64,000 bases of DNA, from assembly GCA_019359885.1 (NCBI GenBank), contig JAHBCN010008858.1, forward strand, positions 1-64,000. The letters are read 5' to 3'. The notes beneath the pieces are model-generated. The model ran no database searches and was not told where the DNA came from. It saw only the letters and a list, made by a program, of their open reading frames with translations. Below are positions 1 to 12,310 of the stretch, one piece after another. The DNA is from Listronotus oregonensis (Eukaryota > Arthropoda > Insecta > Coleoptera > Curculionidae). A program made the position numbers and the translations under genes. Position 1 is the first letter of the stretch. Each line of letters starts with the position of its first letter.

Positions 1-1000
1 GAAGGCAACTTAAATGGGGAAAAATATTTGCAATTTCTGCAAGAGGAAAAATATACCACTGTGCGGATCTTAAATGTTAATTTCGGGGAAATTTGCTTTT
101 AGCAGGATGGCTGTCCTGCTCATAACGCAAGGCCAGTTCAGGAATTTCTTACTATGACTCTTCCCAACGAACAAACACTACTCGAAATCCAAACCTCGTG
201 CTTTCTGAACACAGCTATCTCCTGCAGTACAGTAGCGACAAACGCCTGGACAATCAACTAATAAAAGCACATAATAAAAAGGCGAATGCGCTGGTAGTAC
301 TATACATTTTTATTTTTCCCCAATTCCAACAAAAATAAGATTTTGCTGAAATACATTACTTAGCAACTGTTTATTTTAATAATTAAGCAGTTGTTAAGTA
401 AGATTTTAGCAAAATTTTATCTTTGTTAGGATTGGGTAAAATTTTAAACTTACTTGCAAAAAATTAAGCAAACAAAAAATGTTATTGTTAACAATATATT
501 ATAAATTAATTTGTTATAAATACAAATATTTTGAGAAAACCAGGACATTTGCCCCAAATTTTCAATAAACAACTACAAAAAATTACATTTCAAAAATAAC
601 AGTAACAAATAAAACAAAAATAAAACATGAAATTTCAGAATAAATGAAAAATATTCTCTGATAACAACATAAATTCTTATACCTGAGATAACACAGGCAA
701 AATAAAATATATTCTAAAAATTAACAATAAAACTTCCAAAACTATCACAGCCGGGGTTGGATGAGATACTTCTAAAACTGTCACAGCCGGGGTTGGATGA
801 GATCATGCTGAAAGATTCCTATAAAACAAAGAAGCTAGGCAGTATTCGCTTATTCAAAACAGACTAAAAATACATAAAATATGATATGGGAACTTTTGCT
901 ATTAATTTAGTCAAAGACAGAAGCAGACAGTGGGCAAAAAAATATAAAGAATTTAAATTAATGTGGTAACTGAAAAATAAACATAAATATTTATAAGAAA
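1..1000. other. AT-rich intergenic DNA, no gene seen
   Basis: No open frame with recognisable content on either strand. The only structure I see is the short tandem duplication at 732-803, listed separately. Confidence 0.5.
732..803. repeat. Tandem duplication of a 36-bp unit
   Basis: Two adjacent 36-bp units, 732-767 and 768-803, share the GC-rich core CAGCCGGGGTTGGATGAGAT and differ at only two positions (cc/tc and ta/tg in the 5' half). The GC-rich core stands out in otherwise AT-rich sequence. It is a minimal minisatellite; no function is visible. Confidence 0.85.
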
Positions 1001-1038
1001 TGGTAAAAATTATTATTTTTAAAGTTAGGTTAAATATT

Positions 1039-1717
1039 TCATAAAATTACGGTCTGAACAAATGAAAAGAGCTTGCAGTAAGGTTCGAAATATTTTTCAA
1101 TTTTATTCTTGTAAACATTCTCATCCAAATATTTGTAAATATCAGCATGTAGTCTGTCTACAAGATTGACTAAAGCTTTACTAGCAAATTTAAGCCTTCG
1201 TTCGTTATCAAACTCTTTAAACATTACAAATAAATGCTTGTCAGTTACCTTCACTAAAAAGAGATTACTCTGACAAGTTAAACATGAAATTGAAATTTTG
1301 TAAATAAGGTATAAAATAACATTATTTAAAATTTTAATTTTAGGGTTGTCCAATGGTTCGAGAGGTAAATTTTGAAAAGAATTGAAACATTTTCCGTAAC
1401 TGTGTTCTTTTAAAATGGAATTCGTAAAGGGTGACCAAGGTGCAGCTCTATATTTTAAGCGAGAAGGATCCTCAAGATTTGCATAATTTATTTTTGAACA
1501 ACGGTCCTCACAAACATACATTTTTACAATCTTTTGAGGGACTTAAAGTACATTTAATTTTCCAAGCTTCTAACGATAAGGGATCTCGAAGAAAAGAATG
1601 AAACTTTTTGTTCTTAAAATCTGTGCTTACAATTTTACTATAATAGGCGTTTCTGCAACATGGATAATTACAAGAATATTTCAGCCTACATGTTGTGTTG
1701 GTGCCATTGCGAAGATA
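1039..1717 (-). pseudogene. THAP-domain / P-element-like transposase relic, internally deleted
   Basis: The upstream half (1717 down to about 1530, minus strand) reads as a THAP zinc-finger start: a C-x3-C pair, the FHSF segment and a W about ten residues on. A one-base frameshift near 1522 follows. The next frame, which runs to 1039, continues the THAP domain with VCED, where THAP proteins have C-x2-H (here the histidine position reads R), then RLKYRAAP, matching the usual RLK-x-x-A-V-P end. Directly after this comes a segment with SCLTC and LKFASKALVNLVD, which resembles the C-terminal part of P-element/THAP9-type transposases. The catalytic middle is missing. THAP proteins bind DNA through this finger; here frameshift and deletion make it a relic. 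The THAP half is fairly secure; the transposase assignment of the second half is weaker. Confidence 0.6.
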
Positions 1718-1739
1718 TTTACAAAGAATCTTGGTTTAA

Positions 1740-2109
1740 TATCGAAGAAGGCTTACTACAATATTTAAATAACATATCTTACCTTATAATTGTTTCACAA
1801 TAGTGTGGAAAAAATAAAAACGCAAATTTAAAACAGTCAACCCAAAGTCAACACTTACAACCCAAATACTAGAATAGAAAATGGCCGACGCAAACACAAC
1901 ACAACACGGGGATTTACGGTTAAAAAGGGATATAAATAATTCTCACTTCTCATTGGTAAAAAAAAAATCGAGGTTTCGTCATCTAGAAATTTACTACCAA
2001 GTTACTACAAAGCAAAATATGGAAAAATATAGATACTTATTCCCTGGCAATGATATAATTGTCAAATGTCACTTTTTCCAGTATCCCCATAAAAAGTTGG
2101 CCAGGCGTG
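1740..2109. other. Unassigned stretch
   Basis: A short open frame (1881-2120, plus) begins with a plausible ATG, but its residues match no family I know and it runs into the mariner relic in another frame. I do not call a gene here. Confidence 0.4.
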
Positions 2110-2392
2110 ACTCTTCCTAAACCTATTTGTGGCAGAGGTACCATAGCCATGGCCTGCAAGGTCACCGGATTTAACTCCTCTTGAACTTTTTTTGTGTGGC
2201 CAATTAACTCAACAAATTTACACATATCCACATGAGAGGCCTGTAAATTTAGTTGAGTTATGGGCAAAAATATTTGACATTACTAACTCCATTACACCGG
2301 AGGTCTTGTCGAATGTTAGGATGGAGTTTTATAATCGGCTCGGGTATTGCGAAGCTCAGCAGGGCAATGTCTTCAAGCATTTATTAAAATGA
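2110..2392 (+). pseudogene. Mariner/Tc1-superfamily transposase, C-terminal fragment
   Basis: The frame beginning about 2157 reads PARSPDLTPLE, the conserved block around the third catalytic acidic residue of DDE/D transposases of the mariner type. It continues through ITPEVLSNVR, EFYNRLGYC and a short tail ending at the stop at 2392. That NRLGYC ending is characteristic of a large insect mariner-like family. The preceding GRGTIA segment is one base out of frame, so this copy is broken as well as truncated. The relic at 42065-43035 belongs to the same broad group and ends with the same motif. Confidence 0.8.
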
Positions 2393-3621
2393 GAATGATT
2401 TTGAGTTTATATTTTAAAGTAGTTTTTTTTTATTATTAGGATTTCTATTAATTTCATTAATTTTTAAGAATGTTCATGTGTATATATTTTTTTAAATTGT
2501 ACCTTATCAAATCCTAAAATTGTTGGGAAAAACCCACGATTAGTCAGTGTATCAATGGCCTTTTGCTTCTATTATTTAGATTGATAACTTTTTACTTGTT
2601 TTAGGTAAACACTACGGGAAATGTGTAGACTGGATGGACTCAACCGGAAAAGAACTGGGTCTATGGAAGAGCATGTTGGAACGACCTAACTTCTGGGTGG
2701 AGGGTTGTGTAGCGCTCAGATCTACCCTGATGCCAACCAAATCCACGTAATAGCATAGCGATGTAATTAGTAACTTATCCCTGTAAATATTTTTGTCAGA
2801 AAAGAAAGGAGAAGAAGTTTTTTCGTAAGAAAAAATACGTAGAGTGCTCAAAGTACTCGTAGATTTAAGTATTTTAATCCACCGATGTGAGTTAACATAT
2901 GCCACCGTGTTTGTGTTGTTTAACTCAGTTTACAGAATTAACTAAATTTTAACAGTAAATCACCAGTGTTGCCATTTAAAAAGTAGTGCATTGAATAAAA
3001 AAAAAAACAAAATTTGTACAAAACTTAGCTTTTTCCTGATTTTTATGTGGGAAAACCTCTAAAAAATGTCATAGAGTGAAAAAATGTTTTTTTATGTAAA
3101 AGCTTTTAAATGCACTTTCTCAGGAAAGTCGGAGAAACCGCTAAAATTGACCACTTTTTTGAGAAATTTGTAACTTAAAAAAAAATATTTTTTATGATCT
3201 GCTATTTAAGCAGGCCAAAGGACGACGCTGTCCGACGCGTAGTTCGTTCAAAATTGTAGTTTAAATATTTTGCAGCGACATTTAGAATTTCGAAAAAATT
3301 GTTTTTTTTTTTCTTTTCATATTTTAACTGTATAATATGTTAGAAATATACTGTAAAGAGGAAAAAGTAAAATATTAAATGTTTATGCAGATATTGTCAA
3401 AAACAACAGCACCCCGAATGAAACGCTTAACTCTTATAGAAAAGTGACTTTTAATTAATTTTTTCTGAAAATTTGATATGTTAAATAAAACTAAAGGACA
3501 TTAATTTGCTCAAGAAGTCAAAATCTACAACATATCAAATTTAAAAAAAAATTAAGCCACTTTCCATAGGTTTCAAGAGGGGTTCTTTTATTCTACAGCT
3601 TGTATATCTTTGATTTTCATA
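2393..3621. other. AT-rich DNA without recognisable features
   Basis: No coding, structural or repeat signal I can support on either strand, other than homopolymer-rich segments. Confidence 0.4.
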
Positions 3622-4236
3622 TACAGTGACCGCCAAAAAGTATGAGACATATGGAAAAAAAAATATTATGACGTTTAGAAAAATCGATTTCACAGATCAA
3701 CTCTGCATCACTTAAAACCTTAGAAACAATTGAACGATCCCGATTGTCATTTGTTATTTGGCAGTAAATCTGAATTTTGTTAGGTCGGTTGACTGAAAGT
3801 CCCCTTATTTGTCAACATATCGATAATTTTTATAAGGATAAGTTGTTCAGAATTTAATTCTATGGCTATGTGTAAAATTTTGGGCCATTAGGATAAAAAC
3901 CAAAATTTGCACATTTTATTTTCCATAAAAATATTTTTGTTTAAAAAAATTTTCTTTGCCACTTAAAAACAGGTTTTCCAGACCTAAACTAATGTATTGG
4001 CACATTTTTTTTTACTTTAGTAAGTAAGTCCTTTTTTCCGAAGAAAATTTTAAAAAACGATATTTTTCGGAAACCCGATTTGTCGCATAGGCATTTTTTA
4101 AATACCGTAACTGGAAATATCAAATATTAATTTTTACCGTTTAAACAATCTAATGTTACAAATAAAATAACTTCAAATAAAAAATTATTATATGAAATTC
4201 CTAGTTACGTTATTTAAAAAATGCCTAGGCGAAAAC

Positions 4237-6235
4237 CAAGGAAGTTTAAAGGTGTATGGAAGCCCAATACTGTAGAACAAAATTGTCCAGGCGTGCAGGG
4301 CAGCGGGAACAGGGGGGTTGGCCCCGCGGAATTTGCGCAATGAATAGTAGGTCAGGGGCGGATTTCCATAATTCTTTGTTACTATCTATAAAATTGACAT
4401 CATCAAATGTCAAATTCCAACATTCACTGTTTTTTTTTTATTTTTTGCACAAAATTGTTGGTTAATAAAGGATACTACTATAGAATATTTAAAATTATTG
4501 TGTAATATTAGATTTTATATCATCTGATATAATATGGAAAGAATATGTGGCGCCACTTTACTGCCTCTATTTAAATGGTCGATATTTTTGAAAGTCTTGT
4601 ATTTTTACCAAAAATCTTTGTAAATAAATAAAAACACGATTTTTTAAAATAAATTTCAAAAATTGTATGATAGTATTATGTGCTTATCACCAATTTTGTT
4701 ATAAAAGAAGGGCAAGATAGTGTAAATGAGTTTAATCTAATCCTAAGATTCTGGTTGTACATTAAAAAGTGAAAATTTTTATAACTGCTTTTTAGGCATA
4801 TACTTTTCACTAATAACAAACATTCATGAGACAGAATAACAGTGGTTAAAAATGTTAGTAACCTTTGGTACCTGAGTATCGATTGTAACAGTATCCGTTA
4901 AATATTATGTGTGTACAGTATGTCGAGCTTAAAAAGTTGATAATGCAAGATTAAGAAACCAAAAATCTAATTTATTTTTAAACAAATGGTATTGTCTCGA
5001 AAGTTGCCTCCTTTTCCGATTTTGATCAAATTTGGTCTCAGGGTTTATTGGGCATTACAAATCTGAAAAATATCTTTTCGGCAACGTTTCGTTTCGAGAT
5101 CTTCATCATCAAAGTTGAAAATTAAACTAACCTCAATTTCACTATATTTTTGTACAAATTCTTGATTTTACATAAAGTGGCACGATATTTTATAAACACC
5201 TTTTAAAACCTCGATTTTTTATTTATTTTACATCTTTTCCATTAAATTGCGAACTTTTAAGTTCAAAGGCAGCAGCCATATTTGCTTAAAAAATAAAAGT
5301 GTAAAAAAGGTGTAAAATAAACATAAAAAAAGTTTTTAAAAGTTGTTTGTGAAATATTGTGTGCCAATTTAGTGTAAAAATCAAGAATTTTGTGCAAAAA
5401 GAAGGAGGAATAGTGTAAATAAGGTCAGTTTGATTTTCAATTTTGATGATGAATATCTTGAAAACGAAACATTGCCACATTTTTTTTTCAGATTTGTAAT
5501 CAGCGAAACAAAAAACCGTACCAAAATTGTACTTCCTTTCATTCAATTAGAGGGACCTGTATATATTTAAATTTGCCTGGTCTGCCCAGTAATCAATAAT
5601 TTTGATCCTTTAAAAGAGTGTACTAAATTATTAAACGAAATAAAAATACCTAAATGTAAACCTTATTTCTTTTTAATAATCCACAGAAATGCACAAACAT
5701 TGGGGAAATAATCTAAAAGATAGACTTTTCTCACTAATATTTGCTATGAAATTTTCATTTTCTATTATTCATAATTGATATATTATTATTTATTCGGTTA
5801 CCTAACGTTACGTCTTATAAAAAGCACCTAATTTAAATATAAAAAATACTTACCTAAAGTTAAAAAGACGGGTATGTTACCCTTCGATTTGCAAGACAAA
5901 ACCATACAACTTCTAGTCATTTTGTTACGATATTATAAGTAACAAACAATAAACACAAAATTATAGTCACAATTTAATAAACACCAATCACTAAAATAAG
6001 GTTTTGATCAATCCAGAAAACGATACTCCGGCTCTCATAAAATTATAATGTGTTGGCTAACTTCACACTGATTTATCAATGTGTAAGTAGGCAACACATT
6101 AAATTATTTCGTGAAATTTTGTTATTGCGCAGAATCGGCGGGGCCAACTCTGACAGTTATTTTCATACTGGGCTGGACATTTTTTGATCGAATGGGCCAT
6201 AGCATTGGGCTTCCATACACCTTTAAACTTCCTTG
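4237..6235. mobile_element. Non-autonomous 8-bp-TSD element (hAT- or P-like), copy 1
   Basis: The termini are inverse complements, CAAGGAAGTTTAAAGGTG at the left and its complement at the right, extending about 35 bp. The element is flanked by a perfect 8-bp duplication GCGAAAAC (4229-4236 and 6236-6243). A second copy at 27570-29129 has the same ends and a different 8-bp duplication. Eight-base duplications are made by hAT and P transposases; TIRs beginning CA and ending TG fit both. No transposase frame is present. It sits inside the foldback 3624-6658 and contains a foldback of its own at about 4987-5525. Confidence 0.9.
4987..5525. mobile_element. Small foldback inserted in the 8-bp-TSD element
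   Basis: Copy 2 of the host element (27570-29129) lacks this segment and has only about 35 unrelated bases at the same point, so it is an insertion. Its left half (about 5030-5260) and right half (about 5300-5520) are diverged inverse complements; the spacer includes a possible AAGTTC palindrome. Both arms carry a motif with GATGATGAAGATCTCGAAAC (left arm, minus strand) or a diverged form (right arm, plus strand), shared with the palindromes at 30 kb and 54 kb. Confidence 0.75.
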
Positions 6236-6661
6236 GCGAAAACTCGGGTTTCCGAAAAATACCATTTTTTTTTTTAAATTTCTTCGAAAAAAAGGACTAA
6301 CTTTCTAAAGTAAAAAAAAAAATTGTGCCAAAACATTACTTTAGGTCTGGAAAACCCGTTTTTAAATGGTACAGAAAAAATTTTGAAACAAAAATATTTT
6401 TATGGAAAAAAAAACATAGCCATATAATTAAATTCTGAACAACTTATTCTTATAAAAATTTTTGATATTTTGACAAATAAGGGGACTTTCGATCAACCGA
6501 CCTAACAAAATTCGAATTTACTGCCAAATAACAAATGACAATCGGGATCGTTCAATTGTTTCTGAAGTTTTAAGTGATGCAGAGTTGCGAAATCGATTTT
6601 TTTCTAAACGTCATAATAATTTTTTTTCCATATGTCGCATACTTTCTGGCGGTCACTGTAT

Positions 6662-7184
6662 ATTTGGCAAAAAATATGTGAAACGGCTTTGAACATTACT
6701 CTGAATGCGCGATCCCGCCCTTGGAGCAGAGTAGTGGGGGTCAAAGCAAGTGAGAAGAAATATAAAGAAACACTGTTTATTTTTTTATTCTAGGGGGAAA
6801 ATAATTATTTTTTATAGGCTTTTTTATATATAAAACAGGGATGTGCTGCCAGCTTTTTGTACTGATTTGGTTTTTCATGTTTTAAGTACCGCTTTTTAAA
6901 AGATGGTACTGGTGGTTTGTCATCAAATTTTAGGTACCAGCTCTACGCACTGAACTCGTTATTATTATTAATTAAATTGATGGTATATAAGACTTCGTCA
7001 CCTACATCACCTATACAACGTGGTTTTCAAAATTCTAATGATGAATACTATGTACTTTTTTGGTAAACCCTGTACTTAAATATGTCGATTACTTAAAAGT
7101 AATAAATCCCAAAATCGATCGTTAATACTCATCCCTTCCAATAAGAATGTGTCAAATTTTTACTGATATTTTTATTCCATATAG
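6662..7184. other. Unassigned AT-rich stretch
   Basis: Nothing recognisable on either strand. Confidence 0.4.
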
Positions 7185-7468
7185 TATACAGGGTGTTGAA
7201 AAAGCAGTACACGACAAGAAATAAAATATTGTTTTTAAACCATTTTTGTGTTTCTATTGTGTGTGTTCAAGATGGCTGTTTTTAAGATGTTTATTTTTAA
7301 TTTTAATCTTCTTATGCATAAAAATAAATTTTAAAAAAACTGTTAAAAAAAGAAAATAAGTTTTATTCCTAATATTTTAAAGTTTAATATTGTGTTATTT
7401 CAAAGAAATGGTAATAAAATTTAACAAACTAATAAAATATCGTTTTGTATTTTTCGATACCCTGTATA
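7185..7468. mobile_element. Short MITE with TATACAGGGT termini
   Basis: Begins TATACAGGGTGTTGAAAAA and ends with the inverse complement of TATACAGGGTATCGAAAAA, giving imperfect inverted termini of about 20 bp around a 284-bp AT-rich body with no coding potential. The TA at each border could be a TA target duplication. The palindrome at 53796-54582 has the same ACAGGGTGT terminus. Confidence 0.65.
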
Positions 7469-8635
7469 AGTATTTTTATTAATTTAATGTTAATGTTAAG
7501 ATGTTCGCTAGTTTATAAACATTGTTTTAGATGTAAAATGTTTAATAAGTCGATGCATATATTTTCTTATAAGATTAAAATAATAGATGGTTTTTACTAT
7601 ACGAATTGTTGTTTTATTTTAAAATTGTATGCCCCAGTTGGTTTTCCAAGGTGGCTTTCCTCTGCCCTATATCTTTTCACTTTCATAAAACACGTAAAGA
7701 ATGTGTGACAATTTTTTTTAACATTGCTGTCAAAATTTCCCCCATACGGCAATAAAGAAGTTTCACTTCAAAAATTGTATATTAAAACTATAATTTTATA
7801 TAAAATTTCTGGTAAATCCGGCCCTGGTGTTGCCTAAAATCTAGATGCCCACCATTCTTTGGGTCGTTTCACCACAACACACAAATATCTATTTTATGCC
7901 CCCACCATTTAAAGGGGCCCAGGTCCTGATTCCTGCTAATACTAATGGTTTAGCTATTAGGGTTTCTAAATCCTTACAAAATATGACAAACCCCAAACGA
8001 CTGATGAACTAAGACGAAGACATTGCTTTGACCTGAAATTTTTGCCTATAACCTACATAATATCCCAAAAAAAATTATTACAATAATGAATAAAGAAAAT
8101 TTTAAGTCCGGACCTACATGCGGGTACCCAAAGTATATTGAGTTTTACGACTTACAGTAGCAGGTAAAACGAGAAATCAACGAATAATTGTGTAACGTAC
8201 TGTACCAAACCAACATCAAAAAATAAAAAAACAAGTTTTATATAAATACATTTATTATTCTAAATACCTAAAACTAGAATTACTACTCTGTAAATAACAT
8301 TTTTATTAAAATTAAAAAAAAACTATCTAAATCGACAAAATTATAACTAAAATTATTAAATACCCTTAATTTGTCCCCAGATGTCACCAACATTTTCTGC
8401 TTGCAGATCTTTATGTTTTAGGGTTGGTTCCTCGACTACGAAGAACGTTTTGGATTTTCTTTTATTTGTCGGTTTGTATGGCGATTCCATACCATCTCGA
8501 ACAGAAAAAAAAGATTGTCGAAAAATCGGCAAATTAGTCCAGGGCATTTAGATCAAAATCGACAGAAATAAAGAAATTTTTAAGGCCATCAGATATCGAG
8601 ATTTTTCTGCATTGTGTTCAGAAAGCTCCCAGGAA
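7469..8635. other. No supported gene
   Basis: A 63-codon minus-strand frame at 8356-8547 followed downstream by an AATAAA on the minus strand (8251-8256) could be a terminal exon, but its protein matches nothing I know and no acceptor is convincing. Confidence 0.35.
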
Positions 8636-9514
8636 AAAAGTCTATATGGTGTGGTTATGCCATTTTTCGAAAAATACATTTTGGTGCCATCAACGCATTT
8701 TGCAATTGCATAATTACTTGCAATATTATAAGAACGACTGGAAACTCGGAAAAATCGCTCCAAAATCGGTACTCCGGGGTTTTTGTAGATACCGAATTTA
8801 ATTTTGGCATTATAATTAACCGGGGGGCGCTCCGAGGTCGCTTTGCGGGGGTGCCCGTGGGGTAATTGGGGAAATTGCAGCGTAAATGAAAATCAACCCA
8901 AAATCGTTACTCGAGAACGCTCGCGTGTTGCTCTGCGGGGGTGATTGGGGGGGAAAGGTAATGAAGAAAGTGAAAAATCACAAATTATGAAAATATTACT
9001 TTATTTAAATAATAAATTGTACTCATTATTAATATTGAATTATCCATCATAAAGTTCAATTTTTTACTTAAATACTAAACATCTTCTTCAAACTCTTCTT
9101 CTTCTTCATCTTCTTTCTCGTCACTATCCTCGGCCTGGTTGGAAGTGCCTGTTTAGTTTGAGCAATTGCCATCCCCTGCCCTTTCAAGTGGCCCAACCCA
9201 ATTCGTCAGCACCCGCCCTTTTTGCCCAAACCCGGGTTTTTTAAAGGGAAAAAGAGCTACTGCTTTTTCATAATTTGTGATTTTTTACTTTCCCTTTATT
9301 TTCCTTTCCCCCAAAAAGCCACCCCCGAGCGCCCCGGGTAATTCTAATCCAGAATTGAATTCGGCATCCCCAAAAATCTAAAAAAATATTTTTTGAGCGA
9401 TTTTCCGAGTTTCCAGTCGTTCTTATGATTTTTGCAAGTAATTTCAATTGCAAAATGCATTTATTCCACCAGAATGCATTTTTCGAAAAATGGCATAACC
9501 ACACGATATAGACT
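8636..9514. mobile_element. Foldback element with GC-rich inner segments
   Basis: 8636-8996 and 9268-9514 are diverged inverse complements: both contain GGTTATGCCATTTTTCGAAA (or complement), the GACTGGAAACTCGGAAAA block and a GC-rich CCGGGG segment. The right end is directly followed by a 180-bp (AT)n tract. The spacer contains the short acidic reading frame listed next. Confidence 0.75.
9075..9155 (-). pseudogene. Remnant of an acidic C-terminal tail
   Basis: The minus strand reads SNQAEDSDEKEDEEEEEF followed by EEDV and a stop, between a stop at the upstream end and TAG at 9075. Such glutamate/aspartate tails end many pogo/Tigger-type transposases and also some nuclear host proteins. Nothing else of the parent gene is recognisable, so identity is open. 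Confidence 0.3.
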
Positions 9515-9521
9515 ATCTATA

Positions 9522-9710
<189 letters not shown>

Positions 9711-9711
9711 C

Positions 9712-10435
9712 CCAGGGAAAAAGGTGTTAGAAGAGGAAAAACTTTTTATTTTGATTTTATTGAAAAAAGCTACTCTTGATAAAAAGTTTTCTACTTCTAA
9801 AGATGGGATTAAAATATAAACATTTAACATATTTTATACGGGTGTTCAGAAAATTGAAAAAATTTAAAATGGTACAGGAGTAAAGTGCATTTATTTGAAA
9901 AGATATGAAAATAAGTTATGGGAAAAGTTGTTCAAAATGAAAAGATAGTTTTTAATACCAATTTTTCGAAAAAATCGGCCTACTTTTTTTTTTTGTGATT
10001 AAATTTATTTTAATATCAATTAAAATTTTTAATATCAATTTATTATAAAATTTTTTTGCTGTTAAGTAAGCATTTAAAGCTGCCTTTACCCAGCTAATGA
10101 ATTAAAAAAGCGAAGTGTCGATAAAGCTTGTACTATAAACGCCTACTAGTACAAAAATTGGGAATTAGTTAATTGATAATAAAATTTTAATCAAAAAATA
10201 AATAAAGTGGGCCATTTCAAAAATTGTTATTAAAGACTACCTTTTACGTTTGAACAACTTTTCGTAACTTTTTTTCATATCTTTACAAATAAATAAATAA
10301 ATGAACTACTCTTGTACCATTTTAAATTTTAAATTTTTTCTGAACCCCCTTTTTTTATCAGGGTAGCTTTTTTGATAAAATTAAAAGTAAAGAAGTTTTG
10401 TTATTCAACACCTTTTCCGTGGACACCCCAAAGTA
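9712..10435. mobile_element. Palindromic element, first of a tandem pair
   Basis: The left arm (9712-10060) and right arm (10080-10435) are inverse complements containing GGAAAAAGGTGTT / AACACCTTTTCCGTGGAC ends, the AATCGGCCTACTTTT block and a CTACTAGTACA segment. No coding potential. It abuts a (AT)n tract on the left and a second copy on the right. Confidence 0.75.
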
Positions 10436-11880
<1,445 letters not shown>

Positions 11881-11884
11881 GAGT

Positions 11885-12310
11885 GGGTAACACCCTTCCA
11901 CCGCGACCGATCGGTCTATTGTGGCTCACACCTTTTTATATTTCTCCCACCAGGTCCCGACTCCCAATAAATCTGATGATCCTGTTGGGGGGAGATCTTT
12001 CACCTCCCCCCGGGAACAAAGGGGTCATTGCCCAAATTGCAATCTTAATCGTGGGCCCTTGCTGGGCACGAACACAGCGATTCATCCCCCTCCCATGCAC
12101 ACGGCACTTAGCATCTTCCTCTAGGCCGATCTTGTGCATGTGGTATTTTAATCTGCAGTGTCCCGTGTACAGTCCCACTACAGTTTTAAAGTGTATCCTT
12201 GATTGCTCCAGTAGTTTGACAGTACATTGTTGGTTCGGTGTGCTTATGAAGGCCTTCGAGTGTCTGAGACCCGGAAGTCCATGCCAGTACCGAAAAAATT
12301 GTTTTGTTAA
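11885..12310 (-). pseudogene. RNase-H-type LINE, C-terminal cysteine-rich region
   Basis: The minus strand reads LPGLRHSKAFIS, then GLYTGHCRLKYHMHKIGLEE and DAKCR. This is the block that follows the RNase H domain in I/R1-group non-LTR retrotransposons of arthropods (usual form G-LLTGHC-L-HLH-MGL, then a C-x2-C zinc knuckle). The second cysteine pair is lost or frameshifted. Upstream RNase H, reverse transcriptase and endonuclease are absent, so this is a 5'-truncated, decayed copy. Two other remnants of the same group lie at 22180-23310 and 50155-51232. Confidence 0.75.

Larger units (their letters stand above)
3624..6658. mobile_element. Palindromic TA-flanked foldback element, split by a nested element
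   Basis: The left end (CAGTGACCGCCAAAAAGTAT) and the right end read as inverse complements, each bordered by TA (3622-3623 and 6659-6660). The inverted arms extend about 500 bp and remain alignable with many substitutions and small indels. Removing the inner element 4237-6235 leaves about 1.04 kb that is nearly all palindrome, with the centre near 4160. CAGT termini next to a TA duplication are typical of the Tc1/mariner superfamily; no transposase is present, so this is a non-autonomous foldback. Confidence 0.85.

Noticed and set aside
1881..2120. 79-codon plus-strand frame with a good ATG
   Set aside because: Residues match no family, and its end overlaps the mariner relic in a different frame.
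2612..2905. 97-codon minus-strand frame
   Set aside because: No domain, signal or neighbour supports it.
4256..4465. Frames at the ends of the 8-bp-TSD elements (also 6111-6308, 27589-27882, 29005-29259)
   Set aside because: They are translations of the inverted termini and subterminal DNA; the similarity between copies is due to the element, not to a protein.
8356..8547. 63-codon minus-strand frame ahead of an AATAAA
   Set aside because: No recognisable domain, no convincing splice acceptor; one poly(A) signal is expected by chance in such AT-rich DNA.
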